Source: Streptomyces coeruleorubidus
Lineage (GTDB): Bacteria; Actinomycetota; Actinomycetes; Streptomycetales; Streptomycetaceae
Reading direction: 5' to 3'
Length of the DNA stretch: 64,000 nt
Assembly (NCBI RefSeq): GCF_028885415.1
Contig: NZ_CP118527.1
Span: forward strand, 186,001 to 250,000
The notes beneath the pieces were generated by a model. That model had not been told where the DNA came from, ran no database searches, and saw only the letters and a program-made list of their open reading frames with translations. Of the stretch, positions 18,291-28,017 are shown in pieces (positions within the stretch are counted from its first letter, which is position 1; the number at the start of each line of letters is the position of its first letter). A program made the position numbers and the translations under genes.

Positions 18291-19373
18291 CCGCGTCGAA
18301 CTGGCCGCTGGTGCGGATGAAGGTGTTGACCTCCTGGCGCACGGCTTTCCCCGGCGGGGTCCCACTCCTGCCAGCCCTTGTAGGGGGCGATCGTCGCGGC
18401 GACGACGCACTTCCCGGCCGCGTGCGCCCTGTCGGCCAGCGTGCGGTACCCGGCGATGAGCTCGTCGGCCGTGGCGCCGGGCTCGGCCTTGATGTCGTTG
18501 ACGCCCTGGAAGAGGAACACCGTGCGCAGACCCGGCAATGAGAGCACGTCCCGCGACAGTCGGTTCAGGGCGCTCTGTCCGGGGCCGTCGGTGAGGACCT
18601 TGTTACCTGCGATGCCCGCGTTGGCCACTCCCCTGACGGTGGTCTCGGGGGACGTGCGCAGCCGGCGGGCGAGGTGGTCGGGCCAGCGGCGGTCGAGGTC
18701 GGTCGTGGACTGCAGCCGTCGGTGATCGAGTCGCCGAGAGCGGCCACCGCGCCCGCAGCGGGCCGGGCCGCACGGTGACGGCGTCGAGGTAGAACCAGGA
18801 CCCTGTCCGCTGCGCCCAGTTGGCGCCGCTCTCCTCCGCGGTGTGGTCGCCGTCGGTGGTGTACGACGTCTGCATCGCCATCCAGTGCCCGGTGAGCACT
18901 CCGCCGCCCGGGGACGTGGAGGCTGACGGCGAGCGCGCTCGCGGCGGGGACGTGGCCGGGCAGCGGGTCGCTGTAGACGATGCCGCCGGCGGGGACCGTG
19001 ACGGAGCGGGCGCCGCCGAAGGTCAGGCGCCGGTTGCTGCCGGGGACGAGTGCGGCTCCGTCGCGCTGGAGACCCGCGTGGACGTTGTCGAACGTCACGG
19101 CTGGTCCCGAAGGCGTTGGACAGCCGCACCCTGAGGCCGGTGCCGCGACGCTGGTGCGCACGACCAGCCGGTAGCCGCGGCCGTCGACCGCCGTGCCGAT
19201 GCGGTCGGCGGAGGAGGCCCAGGTGACCACGCCGTAGCCGGGCCCGGTCGGGGCGCCGGTCGGCGGGGCCGGCTTCTCCCCTGGGGTGTTCCGCCGGACG
19301 CGCAGCCCAGCGCGAGGCAGCAGGAGAGGGTGACCAGGGCGGTGCGGCCGCGGGGGCGTGCGGTGCGGGGCAT
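18138..19373 (-). CDS. Secreted SGNH/GDSL hydrolase (frameshifted)
   Basis: An exported SGNH-family esterase. An AAGGAG precedes the ATG at 19373. The N-terminus TALVTLSCCLALGCASGG is a signal peptide with a possible, non-canonical lipobox cysteine. After a beta-rich N-terminal domain (YRLVVRTSVAA, TFDNVHAGLQRDGAALVPGS) come block I ALGDSITDG, block III FLFQGVNDIKAEPG and block V DHLHPNDKG, supplying the Ser, Asn and Asp/His. Five or more frame breaks interrupt it. This two-domain type acts on acylated polysaccharide or lipids in the cell envelope or medium. It ends at 18138 after DAVDPESLDCGSR. Confidence 0.8.
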
Positions 19374-19413
19374 CGTGGGCGCTCCTTCGGCCGGTGTGCA
19401 GGGGCGGGCGGTG

Positions 19414-19620
19414 TCAGGGGGCGAGATCCCGCAGCGTCGCGGAGCCACCGGGAGCGAGTCGGATGCTCCGTGCCGTCCCGGCGTACGACACGGTAGTGGT
19501 GCGGCCTCCCACGCTGTGCGGGGTGGCCTCGGTCGGTCTGTCGGTCGAAGACGTTGAAGGCGGTCGTGGGCCCGGGCTGACGTGGGAACCCTCGCGCGGC
19601 CACGGCCGTTGTCCGGGCAT
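19414..19620 (-). pseudogene. C-terminal remnant of a glycosidase-like protein
   Basis: The reading frame ends SVGGRTTTVSYAGTARSIRL then APGGSATLRDLAP. That resembles the beta-sandwich C-terminus of secreted glycoside hydrolases (for example GH95-type proteins) in Streptomyces. Only about 40 residues look genuine; upstream the sequence turns into the promoter region of the opposite TerD gene. The stop is 40 bp before the SGNH start on the same strand, so it may be the tail of a former glycosidase-SGNH operon. Tentative. Confidence 0.4.
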
Positions 19621-19667
19621 CCGCGTCCCCCACGGGAGGCCGGTACGACGACAGCAGGGGGGGCGTG

Positions 19668-21106
19668 ATGAGCGAGTTGGTCCCCGGGGGCAATCTGCCG
19701 CTTCCGGGCGGGGCGGTGACCGTCCGGGTGCCCGGCCCGTTCGACGTGTCCGCGCTCGTCACGGACGACGGCGGAAAGGTGCGGGACGACGGCGACTTCG
19801 TCTTCTACAACCAGCCGGCCGCACCGGGAGCGACGCTGCGGGGCGACGCGCTCACCGTGGACCCGGCGAGGCTGCGTACCGGCGCCACCTGGGTCACCGT
19901 CGCCGTCAGCCCCGCCGAGCCCGGAACCGCCCTCGGCCGTCTGCCCTCCCCCACGCTGCACGTCACCGACGCGGGAGGCCACCCGCTCGCCCGGTTCACC
20001 CCGCGCGCCCCCGCCAGGAGACGGTCCTGCTGCTCGCGGAGCTCTACCGGCGCGGTGACCGCTGGAAGCTGCGCGCCCTGGGCCAGGGGTACGCCGACGG
20101 ATTGGCGGGACTCGCCAGGACTTCGGCGTCGACGTCGTGGACGACCCGCCCGGGTCCGGGCCGGACTCGGCGGCGGCCGGTGCGCCGGGCGCGCGGCCGA
20201 GATCCCTCGCCGGCGGCGCGCAGCGAGCGGCCCATGCGCCGACGCCGGTCCCGGCCGCGCGGCGCCTGATCGGGAGCGCGGCCGGCGTCGGCGACTCCCC
20301 CGGGCCCTCCGCCCCGGTACCGTCCGCCCCCGACCCGGACGGCTTCACCGCCCTGGTCAACTCCGCTCGTACCGCCGCCGGTTCACCACCGGTCTCGCTC
20401 GATCCGCGGCTGGTGTCCGCGGCGCGGCCCACGCAGCCGCCATGGCCGCGTCCGGACGCCTCGGTGTCGAGAGCCGGGACGGCATCTCCGTCTACCAGCG
20501 GGTCCTCGGCGCCGGGTACGCGTACCTCACCGTCGGCGAGCACCTGGTGTCCGGCCCGCGTACCACCGCCGAGTTCGTCGCGTACTGTCTGCGCACGGAC
20601 GGGGCCCGCCGCACCCTGCACGACCCGGCGTTCACCCACGCCGGAGTGGCCCACGTCCACGACGGTCCCACCGCCGACACCTATTGGACCGCGCTCTGGC
20701 CATGCCCCTGGCACCGGACGGGCTGGCGGGCGCGGCGGCGACCGTCACCGACCTCACCAACCGGGAGCGCGCCCGGGCCGGACTCCCGCCCCTGGCCGCC
20801 GATCCCCTGCTCACGGCCGCCGCCCAGGCGCACAGCGCGGACATGGTGGCCCGCGGCTTCTACTCGCACACCGCGCCCGACGGCAGCCGCCCCTGGGACA
20901 GGGCCGCCGCCGCGGGCTCCACCCGGCGTTCCATCGGCGAGAACATAGCCTGCGGCCAGCGCTCCCCCGCCGAAGTGGTGGAGGGCTGGATGAACAGCCC
21001 CGGCCACCGGGCCAACATCCTCAAGCCCGGCTTCACGCACCTCGGGGTCGGCTTCGCGGGCGGCGGCCGGGCGGGTGCGTACTGGACGCAGCTCTTCGGC
21101 GGCTGA
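19668..21106 (+). CDS. TerD domain fused to two CAP (SCP) domains (frameshifted)
   Basis: About 480 residues when repaired. Residues 1-140 are TerD-like: MSELVPGGNLPLPGGAVTVR, DDGDFVFYNQPAAPGATLRG with the calcium-site region, VLLLAELYRRGDRWKLRALG, QGYADGLAGL. A Pro/Ala linker follows. A first, degenerate CAP domain covers roughly 215-340 (FTALVNSARTAAGSPPVSLD, VGEHLVSGPRT). A second, good CAP domain has NRERARAGLPPLAADPLL, GFYSHTAPDGSRPWDRA, GENIACGQRSPAEVVEGWMN and HRANILKPGFTHLGVGFAGG, ending YWTQLFGG. At least four frame breaks. No signal peptide at this start, although CAP domains are usually extracellular. A GTG at 19665 is an alternative start. Confidence 0.75.
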
Positions 21107-21183
21107 CACCGCGCCACCGCGCGCCCTGCCCGTCACACGCCCCGATCTTGGCGGAGGGGGACGCTCCGGGTGAGGATGCGCCT

Positions 21184-21861
21184 ATGAAGGGTGACCTCTT
21201 TTCCAGCCAGCACATGGCACAGCCGGCCGTCGCACCGGGTATGACGGTCGAGAACGCCAAGTGCCTCCGCTACACGGTGAACGGCGAGATGCTCGCCCGA
21301 CAGGGCGCGATGATCGCCTACCGCGGCAACCTCCAGTTCGAGCGCAAGGGCCAGGGCGTGGGCGGCATGCTCAAGCGCGCGGTCACCGGGGAGGGACTTC
21401 CGCTGATGGCGGTGCGCGGGCAGGGCGAGGCCTGGTTCGCCCACGAAGCGCAGAACTGCTTCGTCGTCGACGTCGAACCCGGTGACGAGTTCACGGTCAA
21501 CGGCCGTAACGTCCTGTGTTTCGACGCCACGTTGTCCTACCGCATCGCGACCGTGAAGGGCGCCGGCATCACCGGCGGCGGCCTGTTCAACAGCGTCTTC
21601 ACCGGACACGGCAAGCTGGGCCTGGTGTGCGAGGGCACTCCGCTCGTCATCCCGGTCTCCCCGCAGTACCCGGTGTACGTCGACACCGACGCGATCGTCG
21701 GCTGGACGGCGGGCCTGCAGACCTCGCTGCACCGCTCCCAGTCCATCGGCTCGATGCTGCGCGGCGGCTCCGGCGAGGCCGTGCAACTGGCGCTCCAGGG
21801 CGAGGGATACGTCGTCGTGCGGCCGAGCGAGGCGACACCGCAGAAGGCTGGTCAGCACTAA
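21184..21861 (+). CDS. AIM24 family protein
   Basis: An intact 225-residue AIM24/TerD-neighbourhood protein with a double-psi-like beta fold. Visible family features are CLRYTVNGEMLARQGAMIAY, RGNLQFERKGQG, GEAWFAHEAQNCFVVDVEPG, GLFNSVFTGHGKLGLVCEGT and the glycine-rich end. In bacteria AIM24 genes often sit with TerD genes, as here, 77 bp after the TerD-CAP gene. Bacterial function is unknown; the yeast namesake is mitochondrial. It may belong to the tellurite/calcium-stress group. Confidence 0.85.
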   Translation: MKGDLFSSQHMAQPAVAPGMTVENAKCLRYTVNGEMLARQGAMIAYRGNLQFERKGQGVGGMLKRAVTGEGLPLMAVRGQGEAWFAHEAQNCFVVDVEPGDEFTVNGRNVLCFDATLSYRIATVKGAGITGGGLFNSVFTGHGKLGLVCEGTPLVIPVSPQYPVYVDTDAIVGWTAGLQTSLHRSQSIGSMLRGGSGEAVQLALQGEGYVVVRPSEATPQKAGQH

Positions 21862-21976
21862 AGCCCCCTCCCACGGTGATCTGCGCCTCACAGGCAACCC
21901 CGTCCGTACGGTCGACGTCTTGATCGACAACAGGTGATGCCCTGGCCCTTGTGGCCAGGGCAGGTTTCCAGCTTTC

Positions 21977-22019
21977 TATACGCATCATGTATACACAGGG
22001 TGTATACATGATGCGTATA
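21977..22019. promoter_or_regulatory. Large perfect palindrome upstream of TPR gene
   Basis: Two perfect 20-bp arms (left 21977-21996, starting TATACGCATC; right 22000-22019) flank a 3-bp AGG. Each arm contains TGTATACA, itself a palindrome. It ends 17 bp before the ATG of the TPR gene. The AT-rich sequence in a GC-rich background strongly suggests an operator for a dimer or tetramer, or a promoter with embedded -10 elements. Regulator unknown. Confidence 0.65.
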
Positions 22020-22035
22020 CGGACGAAGGGCATCG

Positions 22036-23102
22036 ATGTACGGCAAGGCATTCGCCCCGGAGTACCAGGGCGCGCTCACCACCCTGTCCGTCAACTCCTC
22101 ACTGACCGACGTGCTGGCCGCCGGCACCGAGCAGTTGAGGGCGGCCGAGCGCGCGGGAAGCCCGGGGAGGCGGCGCGTTCCGGACTCGCGGTGGCCGAGG
22201 CGCACCGCCGACTGGGCCGGGTCGAGGACGCGGACCGGGCGTGGAAGGCGAGTTACCGGGCCGCCCGCCGGGCCGAGGACGTCGCGGCGATGGCCTGGGC
22301 GCTGTGGAGCGGCGGCACGCTGGCCCGGCAGCGCGGGGCGTTCCGGCTGGCCCGCCGGCTGTTACAGCTCGCGGCGGACCTGGGCGAAAAGGGCGGGGAC
22401 ATCGTCGTACGCGGCTACTCGCTGGCGGGCCTGGCCGAGACCGGCCGCATCCAAGGCGACTACGAGGCCGTCGGCCGGCTGCACGAGCAGCTGCTCGCCG
22501 AGGCCCGGCGGCGCGGGGAGGCACGGCACACGGTGTGGGCGCTGGAGGGCATCGCGCAGATGCACCGCAACACCGGGGACTACGACACCGCGTACGCCCT
22601 GTTCGAGGAGTCCGCCGAGATCGCCGCGCGCGCCGACGACCGGCGCGGTCACGCCTGGGCGTTGCGTGGTCTGGCCGACGTCGTGTCGGTGCGCGACGGG
22701 GACACCGAGCGGGCGCTGGAGCTGCTGAGCGAGGCGGAGGCGACGTGCCGCGCGATGCGGCTGTCCAGCGCGCTGGCCTACAACCACAAGATGCGCGGCA
22801 ACGTCCTGTACCGGGCCGGGCGTTACGCCGAGGCGCGCGCCCTGTACGAGCAGGCCCTCGCGGAGTTCCGCGAGATGAGCGAGCCCCGCGGGGAGGCGCT
22901 GTCGCGGCTGGGCCTCGCCAAGTCCCTGGCCCGGCTGGGCCGCGACCGCGCAGAGACGGCGGCCGAACTGTCCGAGCTCGCCGGCACACTGGAGCGGATC
23001 GGTCTCCAGCACGCCCGCAAGATGGTGGCTCGCGCGTACGACGAACTCGGCATATCGGATGCCGGGCTCGTCGAGGCGAGGGTGGCGGAGGTGGCACGGT
23101 GA
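22036..23102 (+). CDS. Tetratricopeptide-repeat protein with TTA codon (one frameshift)
   Basis: A TPR protein of about 355 residues: MYGKAFAPEYQGALTTLSVN, then repeated helical pairs such as ARRLLQLAADLGEKGGD, GYSLAGLAETGRIQGDYEAV, QMHRNTGDYDTAYALFEES and GNVLYRAGRYAEARALYEQA. No DNA-binding or catalytic domain is visible, so it is likely a protein-interaction scaffold. One base is missing near 22160 (in GCGCGGGAAGCCC). It contains an in-frame TTA leucine codon at 22362-22364, so its translation may depend on the bldA tRNA. Its end overlaps the polyprenyl synthase start, which implies coexpression. Confidence 0.75.
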
Positions 23103-24488
23103 CGGTGTCCTCCATGGCGGTAGGGGCGGCGCGGGGGACGGGGCCGCGCATGACGAGGGGCAGGATCAGGCGGACGGCCTTTCGGGCGGGCTCGGCCACG
23201 CGGGTGACCTCGCCCAGGCGGGCGACTCCGGCCACGCGAGCGGCTCGAGCCACTCGGGCGCCCCCGACCACGAGATGACCCCCGACCACGCGGTGTGCTC
23301 CGGCCACGCGAGTGGCCCCGTGCACGCGGCCGAGCCCGACCATGCGCGAGGCCCCAGCCATTCCGGCGGCCTCGACCACGCGGTCGGCCCCCTCCACGCG
23401 TTGCCCCCCGACCACGCGATCAGCCCTGTCCGCGCGGGCGGCCCCAGCCGCCCCGGCACCCCCGACCACTCAGCCGCGCCCGACCTCCAGCCCGACCCCA
23501 CCAGATCCTCCACCGCTGCCGCACCCTCGTACGCCCCGCCCTCTCCGAAGCCGTCAGCCAACTGCACCCCTGGATCGGCGAGATGGCCGCGTACTCCTTC
23601 GGCTGGTGTGAGGTGGGCGGTGCGCCGGCCGTCGCCCCGGGCGGCAAGGGCGTGCGGCAGGCGCTCGCGGTGCTCGGTGCCGAGGCGGCCGGTGCGTCCG
23701 GGCGGGACGGGGTGGCCGCGGCCGTCGCGGTCGAGCTGGTGCACGCCTTCTCCCTGCTGCACGACGACATCATGGACGGCGACGCGGACCGGCGCCGTCG
23801 CCCGGCCGTGTGGAAGGCCTACGGCACGGGACCCGCGGTCCTCGCGGGCGACGCCCTGTTCGCGCTGGCCGTCGAGACGCTCGCCGCGCAGCCGGGCGGA
23901 GCCGCGGCCGTGCGGACGCTGTCCGTCGCGCTGGGCGACCTGGTGCGCGGGCAGGCGGACGACCTGCTGTTCGCCGACCGTCCCTGGACGGGACCGGAGC
24001 GGGTCCGGCCGGAAGAGTACCGGGCGATGGCGGAGCACAAGACGGGCTCGCTGCTGGGCTGCGCGGCCGCGCTGGGTGCCGTGCTCGGCGGTGCCGCGCC
24101 CGTGACGGCCGCCGCGCTCGACCGGGTGGGCCGGCACCTCGGGATCGCGTTCCAGATCGTCGACGACGTGCTGGGCATCTGGGGCGACCCTCGGGTCACC
24201 GGCAAGCCGGTCCACGGCGATCTGCGGGAGCGGAAGAAGACGCTGCCGGTACTGGTCGCGCTCGGCTCCCCGAGTGGCGACCGGATCGCCGCACTCCTGG
24301 AGACGGGCGACGATCCCGGTGCGGCGGCGGAGCTGATCGAGCGGGCGGGCGGCCGTTCGGCGGCCATGGCTCAGGCCCGGCGCCACCTCGCCGCCGTCGA
24401 GACGGCGCTCGCCGGGGTGCCGCTGGAGGCGAGGGCCCTCGGTGAACTGCGGTCACTGCTCGGCTTCCTGGTGCGGCGGGAGGTCTGA
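23099..24488 (+). CDS. Polyprenyl synthase with His/Asp/Pro-rich N-terminal extension
   Basis: A trans-isoprenyl diphosphate synthase of about 460 residues. The first Asp-rich motif is LLHDDIMDGDADRRRRP (DDxxD). The second is IAFQIVDDVLGIWGDP (DDxxG instead of DDxxD, as in several actinobacterial relatives). Before the enzyme lies about 130 residues rich in His, Asp, Pro and Gly, with steps such as SGHASG, PDHA and LDHA. Third-position GC shows that this extension frame is coding. The GTG at 23099 has GGAGG seven bases upstream but is one frame off, so a base is missing in the first 30 codons; another is lost near 23502. No terpene cyclase is nearby. Confidence 0.75.
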
Positions 24489-24863
24489 GCCGACCGCCCT
24501 CGGAGAATCCGTCGCCGAATTCATCGCCAGGGGTGCCGAGTTCAGCCGTCGGACACCTTCGCATTTACCGTCGGTTACCAGCAGGCCAGCCAGGGATTTG
24601 GGAATCTGCGGGCGGCGGGGACGAATTCTCCGCACCCCCGGAGACACCCGCGGCGACACCTCGGCCGCCCCGCGCCGATCCCGGGGCGGCCGAGGTGAGC
24701 CGCTCCTGAGCCCGCGAAAGACCATTTCCCCTCGCACACTTGATCCCCTCTCTTGAATAAAAGACAAGAATGAACGCGGAGTTGCGATCCGGTTGAACGC
24801 AACACGGCTCGCCCCCCGTACTTCTGGAAAAGGTGAGAGCCAGGTTTCCAGCGAGGGATGGCC
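24489..24863. other. 375-bp intergenic region with structured repeats
   Basis: No gene seen. It holds the strong hairpin at 24657-24697, an AT-rich TCTTG(24751-24755)/CAAGA(24765-24769) dyad, and a GTTGCG(24781-24786)/CGCAAC(24798-24803) dyad 61 bp before the pseudokinase ATG. The last two are candidate promoter elements of that gene. Confidence 0.5.
24657..24697. terminator. Perfect 16-bp-arm hairpin
   Basis: CACCTCGGCCGCCCCG at 24657-24672 pairs perfectly with 24682-24697 around a 9-base loop. It is 169 bp after the polyprenyl synthase stop. A rho-independent-like terminator is the simplest reading. Confidence 0.6.
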
Positions 24864-26529
24864 ATGGGCAGGGCGCACGTCTCCACACACCAGTTGGTCG
24901 TCGGCCGGTACCGGCTGCTCGAGATCATCCAGCGCGAGACCAACCGCATCTGCTGGTACGCCGAGGACATCGGTGCCGGCGAGGTCTCCCGCCCGTGTCT
25001 CGTCACGCAGATCGGGCTCCCCGACGACGCGTACGAGACCGAGCGCCGGGCCGCCGGCCGCCTGCTGCGCACGTCCGAACGCATGGCGCTGCTGTGCCCC
25101 GGCCGGATCGCCACGGTCGTCGACGCCGTCGAGGAGGCCGGCACCCTGTGGACCGTCAACGAGTGGATCGACGGCACCCCGCTCGGCGAACTCCTCTCGG
25201 AACAGGGCACGTTCAACTACGTGCGGGCCGCCCGCATCGGCCTGGAGGTGCTCGACGTGCTGGACGCCGCGCACACCGAGGGCATCACGCACGGCGAGCT
25301 CAGCCCGGCCAGGTGTTCGTCCGCGAGGACCATTCGGTCGTCGTCACCGGCTACGGCCTCGTCGGCGCGACCCTCGCGCCCCGGCTCACGGCACCGGCGT
25401 TCGCCTCCCCGGAACAGGCCCGCGACCAGCACATCGGGCCGGCGGCCGATCTGTGGGCGCTCGGCGCGATCCTCTACACGATGGTCGAGGGCCGTCCGCC
25501 CTTCCGGGACCGGGGCCGGCCGGAGAACACCCTCAAGGGCGTGGACCGGCTGCCGCTGCGCACGCCGGTGCGCGCCGGACCGCTCACCCAGGTCGTGCAG
25601 GGACTGCTCCGCAAGGACGCGCGGGAACGGCTGACACGCCCGGTGGTCCGGGAGGCGCTGAACCGCGCGCTCAGCGAGGACCCGGAAGCGGCCATGGGGA
25701 CGGTGCCCGTGCCGCGGATGCGCGGCGCGTACGCCGCGATGCGGCCGGGGGGTCCGGCGTGGAGCAGACGGACCATGGTCGCCGGGACCACCCTGGCCGT
25801 GGTCACCGTCGCGGTCGCCGTGCTCGCCGCGACCCAGGGGCTGCCCGGCGGCGACTCGGGCAGCGACGCGGCGGACTCCCCGGCCCGGCCACCGGCCTCC
25901 GTCGCCCCGCCGGGCGAGGGCACCGGCGGCGGCAGCCCCGAGCCGTCCGAGCCGCCCGGCCGGACCGGCTCCCCCTCCCCCACGCCCTCTCCGTCGTCCC
26001 CGACCCCACGCCCACCCCGACCCCTACGCCTACGCGCACGCCGTCCGACCCGGCCACGGCCCTGCCGCCCGGGTTCCACACCTACCGCGCACCGGAGGGC
26101 TTCTCCGTCGCGCTCCCCGAGGGCTGGGAGCGGCTGGACACCGATCGCCAGGGCGATCTGCGGTACCGCGTGGTCTTCGGCGCCGACGGTGACGACCGCA
26201 CGCTGGCCGTCACCTACAGCGAACGCGTGGGCCCGGACCCCGTGGCCGTGTGGCGGGACGAGGTCGAACCCAACCTGGAGCGGTCCGGCGACTACCGGCG
26301 GATCGGCGAGATCCGCGCCACGACGTACCAGGGACGCGAGGCCGCCGACATGGAATGGACGGCGGACGTCGACGGCACCCGGGTGCACACCTTCGGCCGG
26401 GGCTTCCTGCTGGGCGAGGGACGGAGCTTCTCGCTGCGCTGGACGACACCGGACGACGACTGGGAGGACAAGGCCAACCAGGAGGCACTGCGGACCTTCC
26501 TGAAGACGTTCCGGCCGGGCTCAGACTGA
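24864..26529 (+). CDS. Membrane pseudokinase with extracellular domain (two frameshifts)
   Basis: About 555 residues. The N-terminal 260 residues have a protein-kinase fold (YRLLEIIQRETNRICWYAED, WTVNEWIDGTPLGELL, PAADLWALGAILYTMVEGRP) but catalytic residues are missing. The glycine loop and VAIK lysine are not present, HRDxKPxN is HGELSPA (near 143-149), and DFG is TGYGL. A single membrane helix (MVAGTTLAVVTVAVAVLAAT) leads to a Pro/Ser/Thr-rich linker and an extracellular domain of about 150 residues (FHTYRAPEGFSVALPEGWER). Frame breaks lie near 25313 and 26005. ATG 24864 is chosen because GAGGG sits 6 bases upstream. Probably a signalling scaffold, not an enzyme. Confidence 0.78.
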
Positions 26530-27944
26530 GCCGCGCGGGCGCGCAGGCGGGTGAGCCTGGGCTCGAAGGGCTGCGTGCGCCAGCCCGCGGTGAGCGTACG
26601 GTCCGCGAGGGAGCAGGTCAGCGCCAGTCGGTGCGGGGTCTCCAGGAACACCACCTCCACGGCCAGCGTGCCGGGATCCGTCCAGCCGCCGCTCACCGCG
26701 GTCGGGAGCGGCTTCTCCGCCACCGTCCAACTCTCCGCTCCGATCCGCAGGTCCAGCCGGTTCTCCCCCTCGGTGAGCCGGAGCGTCCAGCCGTCCGCAT
26801 CCGGTGCGAGCCCGGCCGACAGAGCGGGACCGCCCCCCTTGGAGGACACGAACTCGGCGGCTGCCCATTCCTGCGCCCGTTCCGGCGGTGCCGGCCTGCC
26901 GGGGCGGGCGGCAGCGAGCCCGGCGAGGCGCTCCCGCAGGGCCTCGTCGGCGGAGTCCCGGCCGGGCAGCGGCTCGGGGCCGAAGGCTGGCAGCAGGTGC
27001 TGCCAGACGAGGTTCAGGAAGTCCTGCATCCGTTCGTTCGCCGCGGTCGCCGCGATCACCGCGTCGTGCTCGGGCAGCACCAGGCAGAACTGGCCGTACG
27101 CGCCGTCGCCCCGGTAGCCGTGCCGCGAGATCCAGAACTGGTAGCCGTAACCCCGGTCCCAGTCCTGCCGGTCCGGACCCCCCATGGCTCCGGCGGTCGG
27201 TATGCGCGGGCGCGTGGGCGGGCCACCCATCCTTCGGGCAGCAGCCGCTCGCCCTCCCAGACCCGTCGCGCAGGTAGAGCTCGCCGAGCCGGGCGACGGC
27301 GTCGGTGGTGGCGTGCAGACCGCTGTAGCCGATCTCGCGGCCGGCGCGGTCCCGCTGCCAGAACACCTCGCCGATGCCCAGCGGATCCAGCAGCCGCGGG
27401 CGCAGATAGGCGGTGAGCGGCTGCCCGGTCACCCGCTGGACGATCGCGGCGAGGGTGTAGGTGGTGGGCTGGTTGTAGGCGAAGACGGTGCCGGGGTCGC
27501 GGTCCGGCGGCAGCAGCAGGAACCCGCGCACGGGCTCCTGCTTGTCCAGCCCGTAGACCTCATCGACGGTCTCCCGTTCGTGGCCGCTCGACATGGACGC
27601 CACGTGCTTCACGAGCATGGCCCGGCTGCGCGGGTCGGTGATCTCGGCCTCCAACTCCGGGAAGTACGAGATCACCGGCGCGTCGAAGTCGAGCAGCCCC
27701 TCGGCCTCGGCCAGGGCGGCGGCGGTCCCGGTGAAGGTCTTGCTGAGCGAGTACAGCAGGTGGGGGCGGTCGGGGGTGTACGGCGCCCACCAGCCGGAGA
27801 CGACCAGCCGGCCGTGCCGCATGATCATCAGGCTGTGCGGCTCGATCTCGGGGCCGCTTCGAGGGCGTCGAGGAAGGCGTGGACGCCGGACGCGTCGACG
27901 CCCTGGGCGGCGGGGCTGCTCGCGGGCAGAGCGGAGGCACTCAT
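26521..27944 (-). CDS. Serine hydrolase, class C beta-lactamase family (frameshifted)
   Basis: A beta-lactamase-fold serine hydrolase (esterase/DD-peptidase-like) of about 475 residues. The catalytic SxxK is in LLYSLSKTFTGTAAALAEAE. The YxN tyrosine motif is AYNQPTTYTLAAIVQ, and a GHGYRGDG-like loop occupies the third motif region (WISRHGYRGDGAYGQF). A beta-rich C-terminal domain follows. It starts MSASALPASSPAAQGVDASG with no signal peptide, so appears cytoplasmic. Frame breaks are near 27855, 27230-27260 and 26540. It is convergent with the pseudokinase gene and overlaps its end by 9 bp. Confidence 0.8.
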
Positions 27945-28017
27945 GGGGGCATCCTGCCCCCGTCCGGGGGCCTTGATCGAGCAGTTTTCACGCCCGTCGT
28001 CAGGGGACTCGCCGGTT

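Noticed and set aside
23099..24488. A terpene biosynthetic cluster around the polyprenyl synthase
   Set aside because: No terpene cyclase, P450 or squalene/phytoene synthase gene is within reach; neighbours are a TPR protein and a pseudokinase.
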